Shown here piece after piece: positions 52,216 through 64,000 of a stretch of 64,000 nucleotides of DNA. Each line of letters starts with the position of its first letter. Within the stretch, counting starts at the first letter, position 1. The DNA comes from Acanthochlamys bracteata (lineage: Eukaryota > Streptophyta > Magnoliopsida > Pandanales > Velloziaceae), in the NCBI GenBank assembly GCA_019914995.1, contig CM034138.1, positions 2,728,001 through 2,792,000 of the forward strand. Direction: 5' to 3'. The position numbers and the translations under genes are program-made. Under the pieces are notes generated by a model that was given only the letters and a program-made list of their open reading frames with translations, had not been told where the DNA came from and ran no database searches.

Positions 52216-55200
52216 TGCGAATGAGAAAGAAACACCAAAATATTTAGGAACTCATTGGTCTCCATGAGTGAATCAATGAAGAGAATGAGAGAATGATTGT
52301 ACTGCTGATTCAACTTCTACACGAAAGAACACATCCTGGTGTGTAGGATCATGACGCTGTTGGCGTTGGTAAAAATGAATTCTTTTTGGGGAGAACGAGA
52401 GAGAGAGAGATACAGAAGAAACAAGAAGAAGAAGCAAATGAGAAGAGGAGAAAACGTGATGGTGATGGTTGAAGCCTTCTGGTTTTGTTTGATTGACTGC
52501 TAAATTGGTTCCGGTTTTAACTTGAAATTTTTTTTCTCTGTTTCATTATTTTTCTTCTATAAGGTTTCTTTGAGAGTTTTGGTTCACCGGGAATCCTGCA
52601 AGTCTAGGAGGAAAAGCGTGTGAGTTGGCACGTGCAAAGTGCCTGCTAGTTAATATAAATTTGTTTAACTGACAGTTCATAATTAAGAATTAGTTAACGG
52701 AAGTTCACACGTTTTCTGCAAGTCTTCGCATGAAATACTTAAGGCACGCAGGATAATCTTACCAGCAATTACAAGAAAAAAAAAAAAAAAAAAAAAAGCA
52801 AGCGTGCCAAATGATTCACCTGAAAAATTCGTTCAGCAGTAACTTCACATGTTTTCTACTCTTCGTATGAAAAACTAATTTTCAGGGAGAGACACCGGTT
52901 TTAAAACAAAAGTTTACACAAAAAAGGCAAGTATATTGATTGATAAATTGCGACGAGCGCAGAGTGGAAACAACTCCTAGGACACTATCTTTATCTGAAA
53001 TCGGGCCAAGCATGAACATGACATGTGATTCAAATTCGACGGTTTGAATTCAGATGGGTAAGTGCCTGATTTGTTTAGGCATCACATTCGCAAATGTCAT
53101 GAGAGATTGATTGATGGACATGGGACCTGTTTGCACATTGGAATTGAACAGATAAATAAATGGGATGATAGCTGCTGCTACCAAATCTATAATAAAAATC
53201 TCTAGTTGAAATTTAAAAATATAGGAACGCCGTCTGTATGAATGAATGAATGAACTAAGTAACTAACCATTGCCTGTTCTCCTTCAGTTCAGAAACTGTC
53301 GTTGACATTCACACCAGAAGCATGTTTGTTAACCCAAAACTAAAATCATGCATCAAATGTTTCAAGGAACTTTACATAGGAGTGCTGGTTATAATAGTCC
53401 TGGTTTTCTTTTTCAGTAGGGTACAGCAGAACAGTAAGTTACAGGGAAACAGATCCAAGAAAGCACAAAATTAAGAAGGGATAAAGGTAGGCAATTGATT
53501 AAGATTAGTTAAAACTTACTACAATCTGGTAGAGAGTTGGCACAAACATTATCACTTTCTGAAATGTTTAGGCTCAAATCCCTTTGTTAGAAGATTTGGA
53601 ATACCAATGTAGCTTGAGTAGAGAGCAATTTAGCTTATGTTCAATCATGCTTAGGCATAGCTAACTAGCACTATACCATACGTAGGATAATGAAGATGTC
53701 CACTGTAATCATTCAATGACATAATAGACTAGTAACTTAATTTGCAGGCATTACATGAAAGCTTATTAGACATCCAGAAAACTAACCTAGAATAAGTACC
53801 AATCGCGGTCATCTGAATTGGCAGAAAATGTTTTGATTTCTATACTTGTTGTGAGATGATTAGCTCAAGATTCTATAGGATGTAACCAGCACATGCACAA
53901 TTCTAACTTATCCGCTTATGCTGCTATTCCAATATGCCTCCAACTTCTACCAACAACAGAAGCATTGGAAATCCCTGGAAATCAGGTTTCCTACGAGACT
54001 ATCGGAATATTTTAGAATTATTTAACTTTTTTTTATATATGGTTAATTTATATATTCTTTAATTTTTAAAAATAAAATATTTTTAAAAATCTATTAAGAA
54101 ATATTAAATATAAAATTTTGATAATATATAATAAATAATATTAAACATGCCCTATTAACCTAACTCATGCGCCTTTTCATATACTCGTAACGTTTTGTCA
54201 AATTTGTTCAGCAAAATCACTACAATAATATTTCTCCCCGTAACAACTCCCAATTTTAGTTAAAGAAGATAAAGAACACTTCCAACCTCACAAAACTTAC
54301 TCCGCCCTATTTCCAATCTGTTGAGTTTCGAATTATAGTAGTGGTTTCAACCTTCAAGACCTAAAAGAAAAGATCCACTTAGAAATTTCTACTCTTTTTC
54401 TCTGTGTTCTGACATTTGTTTGATGTTGAGAAAGTAATTTAGAGCCGTTTCTGAATGTGTTCAACAATTTTATTTTATTTTATATTTTTAAATAAATTTT
54501 TTATAATATTTTATAAATTTTAAAAATATAAAAAAAATTATTATTATTTATTATTATTTTTTTAAACAATCACTAAACGACCACTTAACTAACCAAAGAA
54601 GCCGGCCATTAGTGGTACAAGCCTAAATCATGACGAAGTTCGTTCCATAGTTGTCAAATCAAGACCGCTCGTCCGGATCGATTCAGAAATCAATTTTATT
54701 ATAAATTCGAAACGTAAATCGGTTCGAATTTATAATAAAATTGTTTATGCAACTATTGTTCATTCAGCTATATTAATCTTTATTCGTTTAGTTTCATTAG
54801 CATTATATATTCCAAATGGTCGCGTCGAATTCAAAGCAATTAATATTTTAGTCTTTCCTGAAGAAGTGCTGAAAAGAAACATAAAAGAAAAATAACCATG
54901 AAAAAATGTTCAACTAACAAACGCACAGAATAATTGTTCCTCCGGATCTTTTGATTCCGCAACAACTGCATGACTGCTTTAAGCTAGCTTAAAAGACACA
55001 AAGCTTTCAATTACACAAAACTCATATCTTTTTGTCAGATTTGAATTCAAATTTATTTTCTGTATTTTAATTTACACCAAACTTATTGAATTTATTTTTA
55101 ATTTATTTTTTATCGAATTCAGTCATACTATAAACTTATTTTGTACATTAAAACACACTCTAAATTTATCCAAGCTCACTTTCAAACATTTGCTTGTTAG

Positions 55201-56386
55201 AAGATCTGCCAGCATTTCCATCTAACTGATAAGAAGGTATTCTCCTTTTGGCTGAACAATATCTAAAGGATCCAAATATATGCTAAGGACTAAGGCAAGC
55301 AATTTGGCCATCAAAATATATGGCTCGTTAAAAGAGATCAAAGACCATTGCCATTGTGGGAAGCAAAAAATGATCAACATCAACAAACAACTTAACTATT
55401 GCATCTTAGCATGTACTTGTGAACTCAGCATCTCCCAGATAATGTTACAGCTTGTATGTTTCTTCAAATTAAAGCTCTTCTAAAACAAACTTCTCTTCAT
55501 TCTATTGAGCCATGTTATTCAAGCACCTACATGGCAGGTATAAATGTCAGTATATATCCTATTAACTCTTCCAAAAATCTAGGAAGTTTAAGCTATAAAG
55601 TCAAGGATAGCAAAAGAAATTATTAGTAATAGTAACCAGACCCCATTTTTTTAGAACCCCTTAAGTTAATACTGCTAGCTGATAATGTCACTTCCAAATC
55701 AAATAGCTATCTTGAGAGGAACAGATCTTCAATTAAGACACTCCAATAGGAGCATTGTTCAGAAACGCAAGCATTTAAAAAGGGATCAACTCATGAAGCT
55801 AGAGGTCCACTAGGAAGGAAAATGTTTTAAATCTCCTACCCAAGGGACGAGGTACTGGAAACAGAACATAAACAAGTTTGGAGATGTCAGCAATTTCCTG
55901 AGAAGGAGAACAAAGGCCAAACCATTGCCTACATACGCATGCCTCAAACCATAAACAATTAGATCTAATGCAGAGGTAGCTATTTAGTGAAAGAGTTCTA
56001 CGGTGAAGCCAAGCTTACCTTATTATCCAATGGGTGTGAATTACTAACTTTTAAGCTATAAATAAGTTACAGAAGTGAATTAGTAAAAGTTAAGTTATAA
56101 CAAATAGTGCTATTATAAGTTAATTTAATATATATATATATATATATATTTGAAAAATGTACACTGAGAGTAATTTTACTATTTTCAACTAAAAATGAAT
56201 TAAAAATAATTTTTTAATTGAAAATAATTGAGCTGTATGGATAAAAAATATAAACTTAGTGGCATCAAATGTAAAAGTGCATTCCAGTGTTCCGAAGCAA
56301 ACTCAATCTAGTGAGCAAGTTTCAGTAGCCATGTAGAATAAATAGTCCAGATTCCAGACCAGACCATGCCTGATGGTCAATTTTTA
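52216..56386. other. Intergenic region without a recognisable gene
   Basis: The first 300 bp (52216-52530) look like 5' leader and promoter of the coiled-coil gene, including a GA-repeat near 52400. The stretch has a poly-A run at 52776-52797, an AT-rich block at 54470-54590, a perfect hairpin at 54691-54743 and a (TA)n run at 56129-56149. Open frames are short and show no family pattern. Confidence 0.5.
54691..54743. repeat. Perfect 21-bp hairpin
   Basis: The left arm is CAATTTTATTATAAATTCGAA (54691-54711) in its first 20 bases, followed by an A. The right arm, 54723-54743, is its exact reverse complement. The loop is 11 nt. No T-run follows that would suggest a transcription terminator. 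It may be the core of a tiny inverted-repeat element. Confidence 0.7.
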
Positions 56387-59022
56387 CTATTTCAGAATTG
56401 GAAATAAATTCATGATATCGCCAAGATTTTCCTCTCGACTCCTAGCTGTGCGAGAACGATTCACAAATTTGTTTTCCAAGGTGTGCAGTCTTATCGTATT
56501 CATTTGCACTATGTTACGTAACGTCTCCATTGATGTTTCCAAAGAACCTATGAGATCCTAGAAGTAATCAGGATTAGCTAGAGTACAATCAGATGATAAT
56601 GATTAGAGATAGAACAGTGCATTTTAGCCACTTGCACTCCGGACAGAACTCGGGCACAGGGAAGCAGGTTACAATGCTTTACTATAACAGTTGCTACATT
56701 TAACAAAGATAATAGAGAGCACTAACCTAGATAACCACAAAATAAAATCAATCTAAACGAAACCACATTTGTCAAGGCCCAGATAAGAAACTGGACGATA
56801 CAATATTCGCAGCTGAAGCTCGAGACCTTCCTAAGGATGCCACAGAGTAATCCCATGGAGGCAACGACCGGACCATGTCAGAGGTCTCCCAGCTGCAAAC
56901 TTACGACAATGAGAGGCTCAACATCAGATATATAGTACCTTGTTAGCATCAACCGACCTTAGAGAGAAACTTCCAACCCATTTTTTACAGGTAGAGGCAG
57001 CTTAGCATATCAAGAGAACTGTTGTGAGAGAGTAGAAAATTAAGTCCATATCTGAAGCAACATCCGGAAGAGACTGATTCTCGGGCATGAGGTAGTGAAT
57101 AACTTCCAGTTACAACACCAAGTCGAACTCACTTCATTTTCAAGATTCCACTTTCAGAATGGCACGACGAGGATCTTTCTTCGATGAAATGCCATCAAAC
57201 TAGCCTCTGTGTGGAACCCAAGTACCAGTATAAAACAGAAAGCCAATTGACATATCCAAGACTGAGGATCAGATTAATCCAGGTATGAGATAGTTAAAAT
57301 AGCGGTAGAAAACATAGTCAGTCCTCCTTAGTCACAAAGATCACCATATAAAAGCCACAAATGCAAATGTCAAGAGAATGCAACAATGGGAAGAGAAAAA
57401 AGGGAAAAATAATAACAAAAAGCAGATGTAATAATGTACCATAATATAAGTGAACTGGGAGAAGCAACTTTTGCCACAATGTCAACAAGCTTGAAGTTTA
57501 ATTAGGTAAAACAGCAACCTTCAGTGGTAAAAATGTATATCCATCACAGATACATTAAAGGCATTAATTGCAGATAAAATTCTATAGGCAGAAAGCTTCA
57601 ATTGCAGGGGTGTGTGTTATATATGTTAAAATCTAGCATTCCTGTAATAAAGCAAATATGAGAGTAATCTGAGAAACCTAGTTCCACCGCTTATGTGCAG
57701 TAGAGGCATGGCCTACATTCACTATAAACATGGCCTTCATTCAAAGAGTAACATTCTATTCACATAGTCAACATGAATTTCAATAAACAAAATTTGAGAA
57801 CTAAAATGAATAGCATAAGCAATCAGGAAACTCAAGTGCAAATTCACGCACCCTTATTAGTACTTCCTCTTCCTTGTCTTCAAGCTGGATGACCACATCA
57901 CATCATCACCAGTGTTAAACCTAGTCTCAAGCATAGACATGGACTCCGGCTTGGTGAAATAAGTAAATAGAAGGTAATTTCAATCAAGATATGTACTTTT
58001 CCCTCCTTTGTTCTTTTTCTTAATGCTGCATGCAAGTGGGATCACCCCTCTGTTAAACACTTCTATAGTTCTATGTCCATACCAACTCCAGCAAAAGCAA
58101 CTGTAGCAATGCAAGCAAACATCAAAAAGTCAGATAACTACATATGTTTAATGCATTTTTGAAAAACACGAAGTAAAAGGGTGTTGAAGCACACAAAAAC
58201 AGTTGACACATAGTGTGCAATTTTGTGGCAGCATTTTTAATTTCTTCCTAGGGCAGGTTGATTATGAAAAGGTGACATGTTTCACTGGTAAACCAAAAGG
58301 AGAGAATTTCTGCTTATGCAACTCCTAATGTACTTGAGCAGAGACCAACACTCAAGAGTTCTACAGGTTGTGCAGCCTGATTTTAGCATAGGGGTTTAGG
58401 CCATATTGACAACTTGATGAAAAGATGGCATAGGGGTTCAGACTGATTTCCAACCTTGACACCAGATATCAAGAACATTACTTGGACCATAAACCCTACC
58501 CACAATACATTAGAAAATTAGGACCTCCAGATCATAGGAATCTTTCTCGGTTTTTCTTTTGCTAGCCTATAGCCTTATAGTGGACTTAGGATGCCAAAGC
58601 AGAATTCTTTTATATACGTAATTAACTGCTGCATATGCGCTAAGGCCGCTACCTATTTCCAGTACAAGTGTTACATTCTCGTTTCATGAAAGACTTAACT
58701 GACACACAGTCTCTTTTGCCACAACATGAGCAACATCAAAATGGAATCCAGGTGTACTTCCCGTTCATTTAATCTGTTTTGTCACAACCAATTTCCATCA
58801 TACTTCTTAGGAAACTTCATCCAGCTTGTTTCACACTTGATAACCATATTACACAACAGTTTTTCACAGCCCTTCTAGCAATTATTCCAATTCACCTCAA
58901 AGAAATAAATTCTTCCATGGGGAACGTATACTGGAAGGAAATTTTACCTCTTCATACCGCTGAGTGAGAGCAAGTCTTTCATCCACAGTTATATCAGGCC
59001 AGACCACCAGCCATGGTTTCAT
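56387..59022 (-). CDS. Possible small coiled-coil protein, three exons, not recognised
   Basis: Three minus-strand blocks join at phase 0 with good splice sites: 58948-59022 (MKPWLVVWPDITVDERLALT, then QRYEE), 57852-57884 (LEDKEEEVLIR) and 56387-56557 (DLIGSLETSMETLRNIVQMN, and on to LENKF and a stop). Lengths are 75, 33 and 171 nt, all multiples of three, giving 92 residues. Residues about 18-67 look like one continuous coiled coil rich in E, L and R. A basic patch (RSRTARSREENLGD) precedes a hydrophobic end (IMNLFPILK). Upstream, the frame is open to a TGA at 59113-59115, and a separate short ATG frame lies at 59304-59113. I do not recognise the family. The call depends on three small exons and could be wrong. 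Confidence 0.45.
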
Positions 59023-59499
59023 ACTGCCGGAATCTAGGCGGGTACTGTGGCTCTTCTCATTCACCCAACGCCACCGCCGCAGCAGAGCAGTTGGTCCAAA
59101 CGGCGCAGGTGCTCAAGCAGCACTGTCGCCTTCAACGTCTACGCTCTCGAAGAATGATCCCAAGAAATCAACCGTCTGGGTTTTCACACTCAACCGACAT
59201 GGCACTGATTTCTCCAGCTGAATATCGCATGGAATTTGAAGACGGCGCATTGAAATGCCGAGCGGAGATGGTGACAGAGAAGGTAATGCGCGAATAGAAG
59301 CCATCGCTGGTTCTTTTTCGTTTGGGTGTCGGGAGTGTTTAATAAGGACGGTGTTAAAAGGACTACGTTAAACTATTACGCTGCTCTTCTGAGAAACTTA
59401 AGTGATTTCTTAAAGTGATTGGCCCAATAAACGGCCCAACCCAACTGTAACTGCTTTATAGCATGGCGTACCAGGCCCAATCGTTTATAGAGTGGTCCA

Positions 59500-61320
59500 G
59501 AAGGTTCTAAAAGCTAATAAAATCTTATGTAATTGTATGAAATATTGTAAATACTCATAGAAAACATAACAACTATTTAAATTTACGTGCCAAAATATTG
59601 ACTAAGTAAAAATATTTTGCAAATATAATCTGTATTCTGTAAAAAAAATTTAAGAAAAATATTTTTCACTATTTTATTAAAATAATTTTCACCTTTTGTT
59701 AAAGAAATTGAGACACTATATAAATACAGAAAAAAAGATCCTCATTTACCGAAGATCATATTTCATTCTTGCTACCATTGATGAACGTAGATCTGAATGC
59801 AATGATGATTGAATTTTGGATTCAGGTTGTTTTTATCATATGTGTTCGAATCAAAAAAATTTCTCCACATATTATCCAGTTGAAAGTGGAGTTATCAAAA
59901 TTGCTAATGATACTATTTGCAAAGTTATTGAGATAGGAACAATTCAAATGAAGATGTATGATAGAGTTCTAAAATTTTGACAAATGTTAGATTTTATACA
60001 TGACTTGAAAGAAACCTAATTTTTTTGGATCTTGATTCTAATAAATGTAAATTTTGAGCTGAAGATGGATCAATGAAGATTTGTGATGAAATTTTATAAT
60101 TATGAAGGAAAAAAGATTGGCACTTTATATGTCATGGATGGTACCACTATCTATAGTTCAACAGTTGTTTTTTTATCTCTCTCTGAGGCCGACATTACTA
60201 AATTATGGTACGTGAGAATGGGTCATATGAGTCAGATATGTTTAAAAATTTTAAGCATAAGAGACTTATTATGCAATCAGAAAATTAGCCATGTAGACTT
60301 CTGTGTAGATTGTCTCTTTAGCAAGCAAAAGAGTGTTTTTTTTAGCACAGCAGTCCATCGAACAAATACACTTAGTTTCTTTCAAAGGAGATGCCGATTA
60401 TATACTTATTTTTATTGATGATTTGTCAAGAAAGGTTTGGGTTTATTTCTTGAATAAAAGAGTTAAATGTTTGAAACCTTCAAACAATTGAAGTCTTTGA
60501 TTGAAAAGCAAATAAGGAGACAGATTAAGAGATTAAGAACAGGCAATGGTTTAGAATTTTGTAGTGAAGAGTTTAATAACTTCTATTTGAGTCAGAAGAT
60601 TACAAAATATTATATAATTCTTTATACTACAACAACAAAATGGTGTTAAAAAATGTATGAACAAAACTCTTCTTAAAAAGATACGTTTTATGTTGTCTAA
60701 TGCAGGCATTGGTATGGAGTTCTAGGCAGAAGTAATTAACATGGCATGTTATTTGATGAACCGCTGCCACATACAACCATTGATATAAAATTCTAAAAGA
60801 TGTACGATCTGGTGCTCTTGTAGATTATTTCAACATTAAAGTGTTTGGTTATCCTATTTATATACATATTAATGACACAAATTGGAGCTAAGTTCACCTT
60901 GATGTGTTCTTTGATGAATTAGTCTTGTTTCAGTAGAAGAAGGATTTAGTGACTTCTTCAAACTCAAACAATGAGTTGCATACTCCTAAGGTTACCTTGG
61001 AAACTGGCAGCTCAACTTCTTCTCACACGTTGCCTTCTACTGTGTCTTCTCAACCTTCTGCTGATGAAGAAAAAGGTTCATCATTTCAGTCTAAAATTTC
61101 AGCATATGAATATAGTATTACAACAATAGAGAAAGAAGAATAATTGAACTACCCCAGAGGTATGATTATGCAGATCTTATTACTTATACTTTATCCATTG
61201 CTGAAACGGTTGATGATCCTACTCGAACTTATTACAAGAAAGCTATCTCATGTTCTGAGCAAAACTTAGTTATGTTTCATGTGACTATGTGTCATACCGT
61301 TTAAGGACAAAACTGGGCCC
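59500..61320 (+). mobile_element. Degenerate Ty1/copia retrotransposon
   Basis: Protein pieces appear in copia order. A protease-like segment near 59810 has LDSG then YHMCSN, with a stop in place of the usual preceding Trp. The GAG-pre-integrase region is at 60083-60400 (LWYVRMGHMS, VDFCVDCLFSKQKSV). Integrase fragments follow at 60467-60640 (KQLKSLIEKQI, RTGNGLEFCSEEF). The start of reverse transcriptase appears near 61190-61290 (TYYKKAISCSEQN). Frames are broken repeatedly and the reverse transcriptase and RNase H are missing. An AT-rich block with a TATAAATAC near 59715 may be the remains of the 5' LTR. I could not match a 3' LTR. Confidence 0.8.
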
Positions 61321-62656
61321 GTAACAGTATATGACTCTCGTTTATTAATTAGGTGGTATTTGAAAGTACTTTTTAATTAGTTATATTTCAATTTTTTATT
61401 TTATAATTTTTAATAAACTTTATATAACATTTTAGAGATATTTAAAAAAACTTTAGAAATTACAGAAATTTCTACACCATAAAATTTTATTATTATTTAT
61501 TTTTATTTATTTTTATTATGCTCTAGATAAAAATAGTAAAGCTCATTTTCTAGAAATCTTTAAAATATTCGTTTCAAAAAAGCTATTTTCAAAAAACACT
61601 CACAAAGATCTCCTTAAGTGAATGAACAGAAAATAGAACAACACCATGCACCCATTAACATCTTCCAATAAGCTTTCTTTCTTGTGATAATGGAAAGTTC
61701 ACTGTAGTTTCTTGTTCTCTATTTTTTTCGAAGATTCAAATATCTACTTAATATTCTTCTGAAATTTCAAGTACTTACTACATAAAGAAGACCTTAGTGC
61801 TTCTTCCTTTAGCTTTGTAGAGGAACACATATATCATCATGCATGTACCAAAGTTGATGTTAATTGATGTTGATCAACTAATAACACACAAAAGTGTGTC
61901 CCTTCAAACTGGAAAGGTTCAAGATTTGAAGAACTCATGACACTTTCAGATATGCACGAATCTATAGATCAAGATGGATAGGACATCATGGGTCCTTTAT
62001 GTCCAACGATCCTTTAACTTTACTTTGTCTTTTTTTTCCTCGTTTCTTTCCTTTCCATTCATCTCCTGAATAAAGTTTATCTATGCATTAGAAGGAAAGA
62101 AATCGATAAGGCACATATACTGCTGCTTTTCTTATTGTAGGGTAAAAGTGAAAACAGAGTCACCAGAGACAATTAGTAGATCATGTGTCTGTTTGCAACT
62201 GTTTGTATATACTTCTTACATTTTATCCGTTGTAATTAATAAGTTCATCAAATTAATGTATATTCTCAGAGCTAGGCATGCCTCAGAAGCCAATAGTTAA
62301 TGCTGAACTAAAATATACCATGCAAATAGATCGAGCAATGAGCTTCTGACAACTCTTACGAACCGACGAATTACAACCTGTTTAATTTGTCGCTGCTTTT
62401 AGAGTGATTTATCTTTTAGTTTTTGCAAAGAAAAATATTAAAGACGTTTAAGATGTACTTACAAACCAATCGCATCTACTCGTGCATAAAAGTTCAACAT
62501 CCTATTTGGCCTTTTGCCTAACGAAAGGACATACTCCTATTTATCCAAATGCACAAACTCCATTGATGAACTCGTACTACTGTACGTAGGACCTCTTCTT
62601 TTGGTGCACTATAAGAACGATAGTAGTTATAGTTAGTATACAAACCATAATCCTAT
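61321..62656. other. Upstream region of the TFL1/CEN-type gene
   Basis: An AT-rich block with weak inverted ends (about 61345-61610) is followed by about 1 kb of non-repetitive sequence leading to the PEBP start. No ORF of note is seen. This interval should hold the promoter of the PEBP gene; I see no motif clear enough to list. Confidence 0.45.
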
Positions 62657-63043
62657 ATGCCTAACTGCAACCCCTCATTCTTCATGGAAAGAGCTTATGA
62701 AACTCTTGTCTTGGGAAGGATTATTGAAGAAGTCCTTGATGAATTCACGCCCTCGGTTAAATTGGTGGTTGCCTACAAGTCAAACTATGCTGTTCTTAAC
62801 GGGCGCGAATTGTTCCCTTCATGCCTTACCTCTAAACCTAGAGTGCAGATCCATGGCGGTGATCTAAGAACTTTCTTCACACTGGTATGAATAACATTCC
62901 ACTGCAGCTATATATATTCATGCATGCTTCGATTTTCATATATATCTTGTTTGAAACTTCTCCTGAAAATATTTTGATCAGGTGATGATAGATCCAGATG
63001 TGCCCAACCCTAGTGATCCATACTTGAGAGAGCATTTGCACTG
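62657..63043 (+). CDS. TFL1/CEN-type PEBP gene, exons 1-2 only (runs off window)
   Basis: PEBP-family regulator of flowering and shoot determinacy; TFL1/CEN members repress flowering by binding FD-type bZIPs and 14-3-3 proteins. Exon 1 is 62657-62884 (or from the internal ATG at 62684, which gives the family-like [20 protein letters not shown]). Exon 2 is 62982-63043, exactly 62 bp as in FT/TFL1 genes, with donor GTATGC. Family motifs are VHGGDLR-like (here [12 protein letters not shown]) and the ligand-pocket [18 protein letters not shown]. The residue before LHW is His, the TFL1-type state, where FT has Tyr. The diagnostic external loop of exon 4 is not in the window. Several positions differ from typical members ([26 protein letters not shown]), so a diverged or BFT-like paralogue is possible. 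No exon 3 is seen before 64000. Confidence 0.85.
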
Positions 63044-64000
63044 GTATGCCATCATGCATGACAAGTTCATCTTACATACTTAGCTTTTGTTTGATTTTCT
63101 AAACTATTTTTATAACAAGTATGAGCATATATATATATGAATGCTTTAATCTAGTACATAAACAAGTACATAGAAGAAATATATTTATCAACCACATAAG
63201 TGGAAATTAAAATAGGTCTGAAAATGAAGAGAGCAAAAGTGGATGTACTTTCATTTGGCTTAAAGCAATACACAAGGATGCAAATGCATATTTCATAATT
63301 CTGTAAATGGCTTGTTATATTACAGTCCTGATATGAATATATGTTCTCGCGCTGTAAACTCTAAGTATTATTTCAGCAATATTGTAGCTCATTAACAAGC
63401 CCTCGTAGCGTATACGAGATATAGTGCTTGTATCGGCTGCAGCAAAACTTAATCGTCTGAGGCAAAGAAAATAAACGTAGGATCACTTGTTGATGTTAGT
63501 TTGATCAGTCCTTGGGCTTCATTCAGAAGACCTGTTACTAAAGCAAAGGGACAAAACAGTTTGGGGCACTATGATTGGTTCCCCATTTGCTTCTATACTG
63601 GTGGTGGTGGTTGATGATGATTTGGTAAGGATCAAAAAAATCTTTCGAGTAAGATCCATCTGAGCTACATTCATTGTGAGTGTTATCTGTCGCTTCTGGA
63701 GACTTTCTGAGTGATTTATATAAAATTTTAGTACTTCGATTCTGTATCTTGAGTTGAAATTTCGTACAGATGTGTAGCACTGATCGTATATATATATATA
63801 TATATAGTAAAAGAATCTAAGAAGATGCAATTTATTTTTGTTCTTGTTGATGAAAGAATCTTGGAACAGTTATATTAGAAGTCTAGCATTATTATGAAAC
63901 GTCTTGCATCAATTATTCGTGTAAAGATAGTGCTGGGTACCTAGATTTTAGTGTTTTACCACTTAGTACGAATAGTTTATGTGACACATATTGAATTAGG
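63044..64000 (+). other. Second intron of the PEBP gene (partial)
   Basis: No match to the expected exon 3 (VTDIPGT-like) in any frame, so the intron is at least 950 bp. It contains a (TA)n run at about 63788-63805 and a TGG-repeat near 63600. Short minus-strand frames here carry no family signal. Confidence 0.5.

Noticed and set aside
56780-57200. Minus-strand exon-like pieces (FDGISSKKDPRRAIL... and WETSDMVRSLPPWDY...)
   Set aside because: They have acceptor-like starts and stops but no donor linking them to the small gene in frame. They may be alternative ends; not supported enough to list.
58964-59297. Plus-strand ORFs of 85 and 94 codons
   Set aside because: They overlap the minus-strand exon with better splice sites and show no known motif.
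1-64000. CRISPR arrays, bacterial operons, rRNA or tRNA genes
   Set aside because: I saw no direct-repeat arrays with spacers, no Shine-Dalgarno-led operons and no tRNA or rRNA signature; the window is plant nuclear DNA. tRNA detection by eye is weak, so a scan could still find one.

Overview
The window is nuclear DNA from a eudicot plant. Genes have many short exons with GT-AG introns, the spacers are very AT-rich, and the products are plant families: a Rav1/DmX-like protein, ABIL, an RKD transcription factor, a DUF688-type protein and a TFL1/CEN-type PEBP. I cannot name the species. From memory, some of these families also lie near each other on Arabidopsis chromosome 2, so part of the order may be conserved; this was not checked.

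Layout. 485-16107 (+) is a 16-exon gene for a roughly 2,530-residue WD40/Rav1-C protein of the V-ATPase assembly (RAVE/rabconnectin) type; the exon phases close exactly. Its introns hold a MITE-like element (4877-5130) and a decayed LINE tail (about 14590-15150). 18050-24081 (+) encodes a protein with three tandem DUF2439 (ZGRF1/Mte1 N-terminal) repeats, each split by an intron at the same place. A PB1-like ORF of the MULE transposase type follows (24472-24765). 28780-32896 (+) is a 10-exon alpha/beta hydrolase of 395 residues. 34513-37414 (-) is an ABIL subunit of the SCAR/WAVE complex with one probable GC-AG intron. 38585-40801 (+) is a 67-residue complex I membrane-arm subunit of the B9/Fb11 type.

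The second half is poorer in genes. 41806-42627 (+) is an RKD (RWP-RK) gene with an in-frame TGA inside its conserved C-terminal block. 42735-43137 is a long inverted-repeat element. 45243-46412 (-) is a two-exon DUF688-like gene. 48594-52215 (-) is a plant coiled-coil (myosin-heavy-chain-like) gene that appears to be dying: a 401-bp solo LTR with a perfect 5-bp target duplication sits in a coding exon, and at least two frameshifts lie downstream. 56387-59022 (-) is a possible small three-exon coiled-coil gene. About 59500-61320 is a degenerate Ty1/copia element. 62657-63043 (+) holds the first two exons of a TFL1/CEN-type gene that runs off the window.

The genes are unrelated housekeeping and developmental loci and do not form one pathway. 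I found no convincing new multi-gene system. The best leads are the LTR-split coiled-coil gene, the triple DUF2439 protein and the interrupted RKD gene.
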